64,000 bases of DNA from Robiginitomaculum sp. (GTDB lineage: Bacteria > Pseudomonadota > Alphaproteobacteria > Caulobacterales > Maricaulaceae): contig JAUZSF010000026.1 in the NCBI GenBank assembly GCA_030949705.1, forward strand, positions 117,210 to 181,209. The letters run 5' to 3'. Position numbers and translations under genes: made by a program. This document shows, one piece after another, positions 1 through 8,900 of the stretch. Within the stretch, counting starts at the first letter, position 1. The number at the start of each line of letters is the position of its first letter. Below the pieces are notes generated by a model, which saw only the letters and a list, made by a program, of their open reading frames with translations, searched no databases and was not told the origin of the DNA.

Positions 1-146
1 CGCAAGGTAATGTCGCGCAGATTGCCAATCGGGGTGGCAACCAGATATAGACCCGGTGCAAGGTCTTTGGGTCGAGGCGCATTGGTGCCTTGCGGCAAGG
101 CGGCCGGATTAGTAGGTTCGCCGGGTATGTTGGTGACAGAGGTCAT
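1..146 (-). CDS. rsmI: RsmI, 16S rRNA 2'-O-ribose C1402 methyltransferase (5' end only)
   Basis: Only the first 48 or so codons are present; the gene runs off the left edge. Read on the minus strand from the ATG at 146, the product has a short variable N-terminus and then the motif GLYLVATPIGNLRDIT, which is the start of the tetrapyrrole-methylase fold in RsmI proteins. RsmI methylates the ribose of C1402 in the ribosomal decoding centre. The start codon overlaps the start of the divergent lipoprotein gene by two bases, so both must use signals lying within each other's 5' end. An rsmI gene back to back with an LpoA-like gene is a familiar alphaproteobacterial arrangement. Confidence 0.85.
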   Translation of the reverse strand, partial: MTSVTNIPGEPTNPAALPQGTNAPRPKDLAPGLYLVATPIGNLRDITL

Positions 147-1617
147 GAGTATGAGAGTGTGGACTGATTTTTGCCGTGTTGGAAGGGGGGGCGTGATCCT
201 CCTGATCGCTGCCTTTGCGCTGGTGGCCTGTGAAAGCACCGGCCCGAAAACCGGCCCCATTGTCACGCCGCCCCCTCGTCCTGCGCCAACCCCGGCCCCG
301 GGTCCGCAAACCACCCCCCCGCCGCAGGGGCCGGTTGAGGAAAATCTGGGGCCAGAAGGTCTGGTGCCGCCGCATATGGAAGGGCGCGATCTGGTCCGTA
401 TTGGCCTGTTATTGCCCTTTAGTGCCCAAAGTGCGGCTTTACGCAAAGAGGCCCGTTCCATGCTCAGCGCGGCGCAAATGGCGCTGTTTGAGACCGCTGA
501 CCCGCGTCTGGTCCTGTTGCCAAAAGATACCGCCGGCACGGATGCCGGGGCGCAAAGCGCCGCCCAGGCGGTGATCAAGGATGGGGCCGCCATTATCTTG
601 GGGCCGGTACTGGGCAGTGCAGTGTCGGCGGTTTCCCCGGCCGTGGCCAGTGCCAATATCCCGATCATTGCCTTTTCCACCGATCGCAGTGTGGCCGGGA
701 ACGGAGTTTACCTGCTCAGCTTTCTGCCCGAAGCCGATGTGGCCCGCATGCTGGAATTTATTACCAAGCGCAATCAGGAGGCCTTTGAGACGCTGGCCAT
801 GTTGCGCCCCGACACGGATACCGTTGTTGAGGATAAAACCATTCAGGCTTTGGCCCTGCTCAGACCCGATAATGGTTATGGGGACCGTATCGAAGAGGCC
901 CTTTTCAGCCTGAGTGCCAATACCGGCCTGTATATTACCGATATTGCCCGTTATGGCCGCGATTCCCAGAGCATGGCCGCCCCGGCACGCCAGATTGCCC
1001 ATGTGGAAGAGCGCAAAGCCGCCATTGCCCGCTGGGAAGAGGCCGGTGGCGTTGGTGATCCGGGTCTGGACCCGGCGTTCGAGTTTTCTTTGCCGTATCA
1101 GGCCATCATATTGCCCGAAAGCGGCATTCGCCTGCGCTCGCTGGCCCCACTATTGCCGATCAATGGTGTGGACCCGAAAATCACCCAGTTCATTGGCACC
1201 AGCCTGTGGAATGATGAAGATCTGCTGCGCGAACCGGCACTGTTTGGTGGCTGGTTCCCAGCCCCCAATGCCAAGGATCGCACCAGCTTTACACAAAATT
1301 ATGAGCGTAATTTTGCCGAAAAACCCAGCCGTCTGGCCAGCTTGGCCCATGACGGCGTTCTGGTGGTGGTGCCCAGCATTAGTGAGGGAAAAACCGGCGC
1401 CTATATTGACCGGGTGAAGATTGAAAACCCTGGTGGTTTTCGCGGTGCGGACGGCTTGTTCCGCTTTGATCAAAACGGCCTGGTCGAACGCGCGCTAAGC
1501 GTATTTGAAGTGCGCCCGGGCAAGTTTCGCGAAATTGACCCGGCGGCGGAACAGTTTGATTTGCCGCTGATCGACGGTGAAAAGGCAACCGTTTCTGGTT
1601 CTCTGCTAAGCCAGTAA
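145..1617 (+). CDS. LpoA-like penicillin-binding protein activator (lipoprotein)
   Basis: The product is a 490-residue lipoprotein with a periplasmic-binding-protein type I fold, the family that in gammaproteobacteria (LpoA) activates peptidoglycan synthase PBP1a. The chosen ATG at 145 gives a hydrophobic signal ending in the lipobox LVAC with Cys29 as the lipidation site; the longer reading from position 10 would put about 45 unrelated residues before the signal and overlap rsmI. A second ATG at 151 is equally compatible. A proline-rich linker follows the cysteine (roughly residues 38-60). The binding-protein domain starts at about residue 80 (RIGLLLPFSAQSAALR). The 3' end overlaps convergent hemW by 12 bases. 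The activator role is inferred from family membership; ligand and partner cannot be read from sequence. Confidence 0.8.
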   Translation: MSMRVWTDFCRVGRGGVILLIAAFALVACESTGPKTGPIVTPPPRPAPTPAPGPQTTPPPQGPVEENLGPEGLVPPHMEGRDLVRIGLLLPFSAQSAALRKEARSMLSAAQMALFETADPRLVLLPKDTAGTDAGAQSAAQAVIKDGAAIILGPVLGSAVSAVSPAVASANIPIIAFSTDRSVAGNGVYLLSFLPEADVARMLEFITKRNQEAFETLAMLRPDTDTVVEDKTIQALALLRPDNGYGDRIEEALFSLSANTGLYITDIARYGRDSQSMAAPARQIAHVEERKAAIARWEEAGGVGDPGLDPAFEFSLPYQAIILPESGIRLRSLAPLLPINGVDPKITQFIGTSLWNDEDLLREPALFGGWFPAPNAKDRTSFTQNYERNFAEKPSRLASLAHDGVLVVVPSISEGKTGAYIDRVKIENPGGFRGADGLFRFDQNGLVERALSVFEVRPGKFREIDPAAEQFDLPLIDGEKATVSGSLLSQ

Positions 1618-2760
1618 TTCCAGCACCAGCCGATCAATCAGGGCCCAGCCTTTTGGGCGTACGCGCAATATGGATTGCTCTTTTTCCAGCCAGCCATCCT
1701 CAATCAGGTTTTGCAGCTTGTCTGGGGGCACCACAAAGCCGGTACGGGCCTGTAGCTGAGCCATATCCAGCCCGGCGCGCAATCGCAACCCCATGGAAAA
1801 GGCCTCCATTACCACATCTTCCGGGGTCAGGGCGTCTTGGGTGACGATGCCCCAGCCCGTGGCCTGAACGGTGGCAATATAATCGTCCGGGCGCTTTGCC
1901 GCCACCAGAGCCAGGCGTTGATCATTGACAGTGGCACGGCCATGGGCCCCCGGCCCGACGCCGATCCAGTCGCCATTTAACCAGTATACCAGATTATGGC
2001 GCGATTGATCGGCAATGGTGCGGGCGTGATTGGACACTTCATAGGCCGGCAGGCCCGCCGCCCGGGTGCGTTCCTGTGTCAGATCATACAGCGCGGCCGA
2101 GCGTTCCTCTGGTGCCGGTTGCAGGCGACCTTTTTTGACCTGCACACCAAAGGCAGTGCCAGGCTCTATGGTCAGCGCATAAAAGGAATAATGCTCCAGC
2201 TTTAGCGCCAAAGCGTCCTTTAGGCGTTGGCCCCATATCACCTCGCTCTGGTCCGGCAGGTCATAAATGAAATCGGCGCTGATCCGCAGGTCGGCGTTTT
2301 GCGCGGCCGTAATGGCGTTGCGGGCCTCCTCGGCGCTGTGGTCCCGGCCCAGAAACTTCAGTTCCTGATCATCAAGGGATTGCACCCCGATAGACAGGCG
2401 ATTGATCCCGGCGCGGGCAAAGTCCTGACAACGGGTACCGCTTAACGCATCGGGGTTGGCCTCCAAGGATATTTCCGGACCGTCAACAAAGCCAAATACC
2501 CGGTCTGCCGCCTCAATCACCGTGGCGATCTGTTCGGGCCGCATCAAAGATGGTGTACCGCCACCAAAGGACAGGCTCTGCAAGGGACCCGGCGCGGTGA
2601 TGCGCCGTCCATGGCCTTCAATATCGGCGACAATGGCGTCCAGTAGATCATCATGACCGCCATCGCGATTACGATAAATATTGAAATCACAATAGGGACA
2701 CAGACGTGTGCAATAGGGCCAGTGCACATACAGCCCAAAGGGGGTGGACTGCAGGGACAT
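1606..2760 (-). CDS. hemW: HemW, radical SAM heme chaperone
   Basis: This is a radical SAM protein of 384 residues. The iron-sulfur motif CTRLCPYC (CxxxCxxC) lies at residues 17-24 and is followed by DF, as in the HemN/HemW family. The glycine-rich SAM-binding segment SFGGGTPS comes about 45 residues later, and the C-terminal HemN-type domain is present. HemW lacks the extra N-terminal part of true coproporphyrinogen dehydrogenases and acts as a heme-insertion chaperone for respiratory enzymes. The ATG at 2760 shares its A with the rdgB stop codon (TGATG), so the two genes are probably translationally coupled. An rdgB-hemW pair is common in proteobacteria. Confidence 0.92.
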   Translation of the reverse strand: MSLQSTPFGLYVHWPYCTRLCPYCDFNIYRNRDGGHDDLLDAIVADIEGHGRRITAPGPLQSLSFGGGTPSLMRPEQIATVIEAADRVFGFVDGPEISLEANPDALSGTRCQDFARAGINRLSIGVQSLDDQELKFLGRDHSAEEARNAITAAQNADLRISADFIYDLPDQSEVIWGQRLKDALALKLEHYSFYALTIEPGTAFGVQVKKGRLQPAPEERSAALYDLTQERTRAAGLPAYEVSNHARTIADQSRHNLVYWLNGDWIGVGPGAHGRATVNDQRLALVAAKRPDDYIATVQATGWGIVTQDALTPEDVVMEAFSMGLRLRAGLDMAQLQARTGFVVPPDKLQNLIEDGWLEKEQSILRVRPKGWALIDRLVLELLA

Positions 2761-3359
2761 CAAAAGGGCTTGGCCGCCAACAGGCGCTTAAAGGCGTCGG
2801 CCCGATGGCTCATGGCGTGTTTTTGGGTCTGGTCCATTTGCCCAAAGGTTTCTTCAAACCCCAAAGGTTGAAAGACCGGGTCATAACCAAAGCCACGCGT
2901 GCCCCTTGGTGGCCAGACCAGATTGCCATCAATGCGCCCTTCAAAGATTTTTGTCTCCTGACCGGGTATGGCCAGCGCCAGGGCACAGATAAAGTTGGCG
3001 CGGCGGTCCACCATGCCCGCGTTGGCGGTGGCGTTCAGCTCGTCTTCAATGCGCCCCATGGCCATGGCAAAGTCATGATCCGGCCCAGCCCAGCGCGCCG
3101 AATAAATGCCGGGCGCGCCATCAAGGGCCGCCACTTCCAGACCCGAATCATCAGCCAGCGCCGCATGGCCGGAGGCATCGCGACAATGTTCGGCCTTTAG
3201 CACCGCATTTTGCGCAAACGTACTGCCGGTTTCTTCCGGCTCGATAATGTCCAGCGCGGCAGCACTGATCACCTCAAAGGGAAAAGGCGCCAACAGGGCG
3301 GCGATTTCCTTTACCTTACCGGCATTATGGCTGGCGATGACGAGGGTTTTTAGGGCCAT
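2760..3359 (-). CDS. rdgB: RdgB/HAM1 XTP/dITP pyrophosphatase
   Basis: A 199-residue house-cleaning nucleotidase that hydrolyses dITP, XTP and ITP to monophosphates and keeps deaminated purines out of DNA. The N-terminal [10 protein letters not shown] substrate-binding motif is at residues 9-18, and the metal-binding DDSGLEV segment is near residue 70. Length is normal for the family. It is the first gene of a two-gene minus-strand unit with hemW. RNase PH, which often precedes rdgB, is not next to it here; the DUF2975 gene is divergent, about 200 bases away. Confidence 0.93.
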   Translation of the reverse strand: MALKTLVIASHNAGKVKEIAALLAPFPFEVISAAALDIIEPEETGSTFAQNAVLKAEHCRDASGHAALADDSGLEVAALDGAPGIYSARWAGPDHDFAMAMGRIEDELNATANAGMVDRRANFICALALAIPGQETKIFEGRIDGNLVWPPRGTRGFGYDPVFQPLGFEETFGQMDQTQKHAMSHRADAFKRLLAAKPF

Positions 3360-3558
3360 ATTGATCTCCTGTGGGCAAGGTTTAGCGTTTTGATACGCGC
3401 TTGTGCAGGGGCCATGTCATTTTAAATACACGCTTTTTCTTGATTGAAACTCGATATGGGTTTATCGATTAACGGGTAGATATGATTTGGCTTCGCCGAC
3501 AGACCATGGAAAATGTCCGGGGGGTCGCGGTGAACAGGAAAAAAGGACGCGTGCGAGG

Positions 3559-4089
3559 ATGAAGACCCTGGGTCGTAAATCATTCGCCAGTTTTTTAAGC
3601 GCCAGCCTTGATGTCGCCAGATGGGTTCTGATTGCCCTGTTGGCGGTCATGATTCTGGTGGGTATTCCGGCTTATATTATCGATGCCTATGTGGACCTTT
3701 CCTGGGTTACCTCGCCGCCACCGGGGGTGGTGCTGTGGCCAGGCATGCTGATCTTTATCATCAGCCTTCTGGTAGCGCTGGTGGTGGTGATGCGGTTGCG
3801 GCGTATTTTTGCCACCCTGATCGAGGGCGATCCGTTTGTGCCGGAAAACGCCGTGCATTTGCGGGTTATCTGGATGACGCTGGTCGCCTATGAGATTTTG
3901 CGTATGGTGGTGACCAGTGGGGCGGTTCTGACCTTGAATATTTTTGGACATACCGCCAATACAACGGGATTGCATGGTGGTCTGCGCCTGAATGGCTCTT
4001 TATGGCTTGCCGTGGCGGTGCTGGTGGTGCTGGCCGAAGTGTTTCGCGAAGGTGCCCGCCTGCGCGATGAACAAAAACTGACGATTTAA
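3559..4089 (+). CDS. DUF2975 membrane protein
   Basis: A 176-residue protein with four predicted membrane helices (about residues 20-42, 62-84, 106-130 and 150-168) and the conserved LRRIFATLIEGDPFVPEN segment between helices 2 and 3 that marks DUF2975. Its function is unknown. The ATG at 3559 is chosen over the earlier in-frame codon at 3487 because it follows a purine-rich site and gives the normal family N-terminus. A small XRE-type regulator starts 8 bases after the stop. That pairing is common for DUF2975 proteins and suggests a membrane component working with its own regulator. Confidence 0.75.
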   Translation: MKTLGRKSFASFLSASLDVARWVLIALLAVMILVGIPAYIIDAYVDLSWVTSPPPGVVLWPGMLIFIISLLVALVVVMRLRRIFATLIEGDPFVPENAVHLRVIWMTLVAYEILRMVVTSGAVLTLNIFGHTANTTGLHGGLRLNGSLWLAVAVLVVLAEVFREGARLRDEQKLTI

Positions 4090-4097
4090 GGACGTAA

Positions 4098-4343
4098 ATG
4101 GCAATTCGAGTGACATTGGATCGGGTGCTGCTGGACAGGCGCATGTCATTGACCGAATTGTGCGAACGGGTCGGGGTGACCATGGCCAATCTGTCCATCC
4201 TGAAAACCGGCAAGGCCAAAGCGGTACGGTTTTCCACGCTGGAGGCCCTGTGTCGGGAATTGCAATGCCAGCCCGGCGAAATTCTGAACTATGTAGAGGA
4301 TGAGGACGATCTGGTCGTTCCCACCAAAAAAGCTGCCCAGTGA
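4098..4343 (+). CDS. XRE-family HTH regulator partnered with DUF2975 protein
   Basis: An 81-residue regulator consisting almost entirely of one helix-turn-helix domain (about residues 5-65), of the YozG/COG3655 type. The recognition region reads LTELCERVGVTMANLSILKTG, and LCRELQCQPGEIL is the standard end of the domain. It has no ligand-binding domain. It lies 8 bases downstream of the DUF2975 gene, in the same operon, and may control that operon. Its 3' end converges with purH. Confidence 0.8.
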   Translation: MAIRVTLDRVLLDRRMSLTELCERVGVTMANLSILKTGKAKAVRFSTLEALCRELQCQPGEILNYVEDEDDLVVPTKKAAQ

Positions 4344-4352
4344 TTTCTGTCT

Positions 4353-5960
4353 TTAATGGCGAAAATGGCGCATGCCGGTAAACACCATGGCCAGCCCGGC
4401 CTCATCGGCAGCGGCAATCACTTCATCATCCCGTATGGACCCGCCCGGCTGAATCACCGCCACGGCCCCGGCCGAGGCTGCTTGCAACAAACCATCGGCA
4501 AAGGGGAAAAACGCATCCGAGGCGGCAACACAGCCAATGGTGGCTGGCGCGCTATGACCAGCCTTTTGCGCGGCGTCTTCGGCTTTGAGTGCCGCAATGC
4601 GGGCCGCATCCACGCGGCTCATCTGCCCTGCGCCAATGCCCACGGTGGCCCCGTTTTTGGCATAGACAATGGTGTTGGATTTGACGTGTTTGGCCACCCG
4701 CCAGGCAAACAGAAGATCCTCCATCTGTTGCTCATCCGGTTGTTTTTTGGTCACCGTGCGCAGGTCATCCTTGGAGATCCGGCCATGATCACGGTCCTGT
4801 ACCAAAATGCCCCCGGCAACGTTTTTAAAGCTGCGCCCCGGGGCCCCCGGATCGGCCAGCGCACCGGTCAGCAAAACCCGCAGATTGGGCTTGGCGGCAA
4901 AAATCGCCAGGGCCTCGTCATCGGCATCCGGGGCAATCACCACTTCGGTAAAGACTTCGATGATGCGCTTTGCCAGCGCCGCCGTGATCGTGCGGTTGTG
5001 GGCAACAATACCACCAAAGGCCGAAACGCTGTCACAGGCCAGCGCCTTGTCATAGGCCGCAACACTGTCATCGGCGATGGCCACACCGCATGGATTGGCA
5101 TGTTTGATAATGGCAATGGCGGCCTGGGTATCGGTGTTTAATTCACAGACCAGTTCAAAGGCTGCATCGGTATCGTTTAGATTGTTATAACTGAGCGCCT
5201 TGCCCTGTACCTGACGGGCGCTGGCGATACCGGGACGGGACGGGGCGGCGCTGTAAAAAGCCGCTTTTTGGTGCGGGTTTTCGCCATAACGCAAAACCTG
5301 TTTCAAATTGCCGGTCAGGGACAGGTTTTCAGGAAAGGTCTCTTCGACCTGTTCTGCATACCAATTGGCAATGGCGCCATCATAGGCGGCGGTGCGGGCA
5401 TAGGTGGCGGCGCTCAGGCGTTTGCGCAAAGCCAGGGTGGTTTTGCCCCCGTGCGCTTTCATTTCTGACAGCACCGACAGCACGTCTGACCCTTGGGTAC
5501 AACAACAGACCCAGCCATAGTTTTTGGCCGCCGCACGCAACATGGCCGGGCCGCCAATATCAATGTTTTCCACACAGGTTTCAAAATCCGCACCAGACTC
5601 AACCGTGTGCTCAAAGGGATAGAGATTGATATAAACCAGATCGATCATGGCGATGTTATGATCTTTGGCCGCCTGCATGTGAGCCCCATCATCGCGCAGG
5701 GCCAACAGGCCGCCATGCACCGCCGGGTGCAGGGTTTTGACCCGCCCATCCATCATTTCCGCAAACCCGGTCAGATCAGATACATCCCGGACCGGCAGGC
5801 CATGAGCCTTTATTGCCGTGGCGGTGCCTCCGGTGGAGATCAGCTCGACCCCGGCATCATGCAGAGCCTGGGCAATGTCCAGCAAGCCGGTTTTGTCTGA
5901 AACGGATAACAGGGCGCGGCGAACCGGGACCAGATCGGGTGCAGTACGGGGGGTGGGCAT
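4353..5960 (-). CDS. purH: PurH, bifunctional AICAR formyltransferase/IMP cyclohydrolase
   Basis: A 535-residue enzyme carrying out the last two steps of de novo purine synthesis: formylation of AICAR with 10-formyl-THF and ring closure to IMP. The N-terminal cyclohydrolase (MGS-like) domain covers about residues 14-150 and includes ELISTGGTA. The formyltransferase domain follows, with [12 protein letters not shown], the RYGENPHQ motif and [11 protein letters not shown] all present. Length is standard. The ATG at 5960 has a GGAGG-like site just upstream. The gene stands alone and does not sit with other pur genes; purE is 26 kb away in this window. Confidence 0.96.
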   Translation of the reverse strand: MPTPRTAPDLVPVRRALLSVSDKTGLLDIAQALHDAGVELISTGGTATAIKAHGLPVRDVSDLTGFAEMMDGRVKTLHPAVHGGLLALRDDGAHMQAAKDHNIAMIDLVYINLYPFEHTVESGADFETCVENIDIGGPAMLRAAAKNYGWVCCCTQGSDVLSVLSEMKAHGGKTTLALRKRLSAATYARTAAYDGAIANWYAEQVEETFPENLSLTGNLKQVLRYGENPHQKAAFYSAAPSRPGIASARQVQGKALSYNNLNDTDAAFELVCELNTDTQAAIAIIKHANPCGVAIADDSVAAYDKALACDSVSAFGGIVAHNRTITAALAKRIIEVFTEVVIAPDADDEALAIFAAKPNLRVLLTGALADPGAPGRSFKNVAGGILVQDRDHGRISKDDLRTVTKKQPDEQQMEDLLFAWRVAKHVKSNTIVYAKNGATVGIGAGQMSRVDAARIAALKAEDAAQKAGHSAPATIGCVAASDAFFPFADGLLQAASAGAVAVIQPGGSIRDDEVIAAADEAGLAMVFTGMRHFRH

Positions 5961-6148
5961 GGGAGCCTCCGAATCGATCGGTATGATGAAGCCGCACTTA
6001 CACCAAATGCGGATTGGGCAACAGCATCAAAGCGCGCAAAATGCTGTATACAGCGCAGGACGTGCAAGTTTCTGCCAATTCATATCAAAACATGATATAA
6101 TGGCCGCGGTAGTTAGGGGGCTGAGATTGAAAACAAGGAGTCATAGCC

Positions 6149-6700
6149 ATGCGTATTCTAACCTTGGTCCTCGCCGGTTTTGCCATGAGCGCGCTGGCGT
6201 TTAGTGCGGCCAAAGCCGCCGATTATGAATTCAGTACCAGCATTGCCGCCCCAAATGTCAAAATTGCCAGTATTTCCGTTAATATCAGTGATGATGTTAA
6301 AAACGAAAAAGTGCGATGGGATTCCCGCGATATAGAGTTGTTAAAAAAGACGCTGGTTAAAAAAGTAACCAGTCGCCTGAAACGCAGCGACCTGATGGGA
6401 GACAATGGTGCGCGCCTGGAATTAACGCTGGTTGAAATTACACCCAACCGGCCAACCATGCACGAAATGTCCAAACGCACCGGTCTGGATTATGTCTCTT
6501 TTGGTCTGGGGGGCGCCGAGGTCAAGGCGCATCTGGTGGCCGCGGATGGTACCGATCTTGGCGATATGCGCTATCGGTATTTTGCTGATTATCTTTATGA
6601 TTACAGCGCAAGTGCAACGACCTGGTATGATGCCCGTCGGGCCTTTGACAAGTTTGCCCGGCGTCTGGTCAAAGAGCTGACGGCAGACCCGGCCAGCTAG
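6149..6700 (+). CDS. Exported protein of unknown function
   Basis: A 183-residue protein with a clear Sec signal peptide; cleavage is likely after AAKA, near residue 23. The mature part is about 160 residues, mixed alpha/beta, with no cysteines and no motif I recognise. It resembles the small periplasmic or outer-membrane-associated proteins often annotated only as hypothetical. The start is supported by AAGGAG 10 bases upstream. A TATAAT hexamer lies at 6096-6101, about 50 bases upstream, but no convincing -35 sits at the right distance. It is a single-gene unit divergent from purH. Confidence 0.7.
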   Translation: MRILTLVLAGFAMSALAFSAAKAADYEFSTSIAAPNVKIASISVNISDDVKNEKVRWDSRDIELLKKTLVKKVTSRLKRSDLMGDNGARLELTLVEITPNRPTMHEMSKRTGLDYVSFGLGGAEVKAHLVAADGTDLGDMRYRYFADYLYDYSASATTWYDARRAFDKFARRLVKELTADPAS

Positions 6701-6723
6701 GATAATTGGTCCTGCACCTAAGA

Positions 6724-6790
6724 GGGCAAGATCACTGCCCAATACAGCCCCGCACCGTTCAGGCGCAGGGCTGTAGAGCAGAGTTTTTTT
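6724..6790 (+). terminator. Two hairpins followed by a T-run between convergent genes
   Basis: Two stem-loops lie between the convergent exported-protein genes: GGGCA/TGCCC (6724-6740), and a longer stem TACAGCCC/GGGCTGTA (6743-6775) with a GC-rich interior. A run of seven T follows at 6784-6790. The T-run starts 9 bases after the second stem, which is farther than in a classical intrinsic terminator, so efficient termination is uncertain. Confidence 0.35.
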
Positions 6791-6794
6791 CACC

Positions 6795-7310
6795 CTAGTA
6801 ACGGTGCATGGGCTGGCGGTAGCGATAGCCATAACCATTGGCCGGACGGTAATAGTTCAAATACCGGACCAGCCGTTTGGTGCCACGAACAAAGCGGGCC
6901 TGGCCATAACCATCCAGACAATACCGCACGGTTACAATGGCGGCATCGCCCTGAAAGCGCCCGGTGCGCTTGACCCGAAAACAGCCTTCCAGGGGGCCAT
7001 GGCCCCAGCGAATGATTTTACCGCGCACACCAAATTGGTTGATGCGGTTTAACCAGGGGTATTGCTGACGCGGGCTGTACATATAGCGATTTCCGTAACG
7101 GCCATTATTGTACATATTGTGGTTACGGTGTGATCGCTTGTTAATATATCCGTCATCGGCGTCATGGTCATTATCGGCGTATACCGGAGGGCGGACATTG
7201 CGTTTTCCATGGGCCAAGGCCGGGGTCGCTATGGTCATGCCAGCCATGCCAAAGGCGGCCAGCAGGACCATAGCTTTGCCCGGGCTAGGTTTTTTCAATT
7301 GCGTGTTCAT
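6795..7310 (-). CDS. Exported, basic Tyr/Asn/Arg-rich protein
   Basis: A 171-residue protein with a signal peptide ending in ATPALA, giving a mature protein that starts at HGKRN. The mature N-terminal half is low in complexity and rich in Asn, Tyr, Arg, Gly and Asp. The C-terminal half has a more ordered segment with two cysteines (GCFRVKRTG and VRYCLDGYG) that could form a disulfide. The ATG at 7310 is preferred to the longer reading because AAGGAG lies 7 bases upstream. I recognise no family. A high isoelectric point and repeated aromatic residues suggest an envelope-associated protein, but that is a guess. Confidence 0.65.
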   Translation of the reverse strand: MNTQLKKPSPGKAMVLLAAFGMAGMTIATPALAHGKRNVRPPVYADNDHDADDGYINKRSHRNHNMYNNGRYGNRYMYSPRQQYPWLNRINQFGVRGKIIRWGHGPLEGCFRVKRTGRFQGDAAIVTVRYCLDGYGQARFVRGTKRLVRYLNYYRPANGYGYRYRQPMHRY

Positions 7311-7382
7311 GTTGAACTCCTTTTTGTCCCAGCTTGGGCACAGTGTGGAAGATTCAATCTGAAACACGCCTGAAGGGGCCGT

Positions 7383-8807
7383 TCATATGGATGAATGATC
7401 TAAATCATAAGCGCTGGCCGCCGTCTCGATAGAGCCCAGCGCCGCCTCAAAAAGGCCCCAGTCATCGGCTGTGGCAATGGCATCCCAAATGGTTTCCACC
7501 TCTTCAATCACCAGGGTGAAGGGGTTTTCTTGGTCAAAATAAGGATGTTGCAGGCGGTCGGGGCGGTCAGGAGTAAAGGTTTGAATTTCTTCACGAAAGG
7601 CGACAAAGGCTGGATCCTGATAAAACCCAAGGCGTGGCCGTGTCAGGGCTCGGCCTTCATCGGCGCCAAACCAGTCAAAGAAAAACCCTTCAAAAGGCAC
7701 CTGGGTATCTTTGAGGGCTGCCAATAACGTGCGCAAAAAGTGCTGATTTTGCTCTTGTGTGCCCGGACGCAGGCCCAGCCTATGTAAAAACGCGGCGGGC
7801 AGGGCTTGGGCATAGGTCTGGGCAAAGGCCTTGTGGGCCTCCTGCAGGGCTTCCACCGGGGCCAACAGGCTGAGGGCTTCGCCAAGGCGCGCCAGATTCC
7901 AACCTACCGCCTCGCCCTGTCGGCCAAAGGCATAAAGGCCTTGGTGATCAAAATAGGCGGCGGTAAAGCCCGGCTCATAATGGGGCAAAAACCGCCACGG
8001 CCCGTAATCAAAGCTTTCGCCGTTTATATTCATATTGTCGGTGTTCAACACCCCGTGCACAAATCCGGCGGCGATCCAGCGGGCGCACAAATGGGCGCTC
8101 AACATGGCCACTCTTTCCAGAAAGGCGGCAGGGCGCTGGGCCTCTTTTAGGGGCAACAGGTCCGGCATATAATGCTCAAGACTATGATCTAGAAGGGTTT
8201 TCAAATTTTCGGTTTGTCCCAAAGCCGCCAGACGCTGGAAGCTGCCAAAGCGAATATGAGAATGCGACAGGCGCACCATAACGGCGCTGCGCGTCGGCGA
8301 AGGCTCGTCCCCGCGTATCAGGCTTTCACCGGTTTCAATCACGCTGAACACCCGCGAAGTGGGCACCCCCAGCGCCTCCAGCATGTGCGCCGCCAGCACT
8401 TCGCGCACAGCTCCTTTTAGGGTCAGTCGTCCATCGCCACCCCGTGACCAGGGAGTGCGACCGCTGCCCTTGGTGCCCAGATCCATCAGGCGTCCCCGAT
8501 GATCGCGCATTTGTGCAAACAAAAACCCGCGCCCATCGCCCAGATCAGGGTTATATTGGCGAAACTGATGACCGTGATAGCGCATGGCCAAGGGTTGTTT
8601 CTGATTGTCCGGCAAGACCTCAAAGCGGCCAAAATGGGTGATCCATTGCGCCTCATCCAGATCCTGCAGGCCCACCTGTCTGGCCGCGACCTGATTGCGA
8701 TAACGCAATAAGGTCTGCGGAAAATCGGCGGCCCGCACAGGATCCGCAAAGTCTTCACCAAGACTTCCAAAATGTGGATCGGGTCGATACGGTGTCGGTG
8801 AGGACAT
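7383..8807 (-). CDS. selO: SelO (YdiU/UPF0061) protein adenylyltransferase
   Basis: A 474-residue pseudokinase-fold enzyme that transfers AMP from ATP to target proteins, a role linked to redox homeostasis. Characteristic segments are MRYHGHQFRQYNPDLGDGRG, the LGTKGSGRTPWSRGGDGR loop, and VHGVLNTDNMNINGESFDYG, which carries the catalytic and metal-binding Asp/Asn residues of the inverted kinase fold. Length is at the short end of the family (usually 475-490). This bacterial form has no selenocysteine. A perfect dyad lies 20 bases upstream of the start. Beyond it, a separate divergent transcription unit appears to encode a small RNA. Confidence 0.93.
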   Translation of the reverse strand: MSSPTPYRPDPHFGSLGEDFADPVRAADFPQTLLRYRNQVAARQVGLQDLDEAQWITHFGRFEVLPDNQKQPLAMRYHGHQFRQYNPDLGDGRGFLFAQMRDHRGRLMDLGTKGSGRTPWSRGGDGRLTLKGAVREVLAAHMLEALGVPTSRVFSVIETGESLIRGDEPSPTRSAVMVRLSHSHIRFGSFQRLAALGQTENLKTLLDHSLEHYMPDLLPLKEAQRPAAFLERVAMLSAHLCARWIAAGFVHGVLNTDNMNINGESFDYGPWRFLPHYEPGFTAAYFDHQGLYAFGRQGEAVGWNLARLGEALSLLAPVEALQEAHKAFAQTYAQALPAAFLHRLGLRPGTQEQNQHFLRTLLAALKDTQVPFEGFFFDWFGADEGRALTRPRLGFYQDPAFVAFREEIQTFTPDRPDRLQHPYFDQENPFTLVIEEVETIWDAIATADDWGLFEAALGSIETAASAYDLDHSSI

Positions 8808-8827
8808 AAGTGATACCTTATCGTTTT

Positions 8828-8847
8828 GTTATGCAAAAATGCATAAC
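8828..8847. promoter_or_regulatory. Perfect inverted repeat upstream of selO
   Basis: GTTATGCA-AAAA-TGCATAAC is an 8-bp perfect dyad with a four-base centre. It lies 20 bases upstream of the selO ATG and about 45 bases upstream of the TATATA preceding the putative small RNA. Its symmetry and position between two divergent units suggest an operator for a dimeric regulator. No local regulator gene identifies its partner. Confidence 0.45.
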
Positions 8848-8900
8848 AGGTGCGGCATTAGGACACTTTTAATGTGCACGTCGCCTTCCTATATACAGCT

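Noticed and set aside
439..1002. Minus-strand frame of 187 codons opposite the LpoA-like gene.
   Set aside because: It mirrors the codon pattern of the real gene, has no family motifs or ribosome site, and overlaps a well-supported protein completely.
6096..6101. TATAAT as the promoter of the exported-protein gene at 6149.
   Set aside because: A perfect -10 hexamer, but the expected -35 position holds only a poor match, so I did not list it as a promoter.
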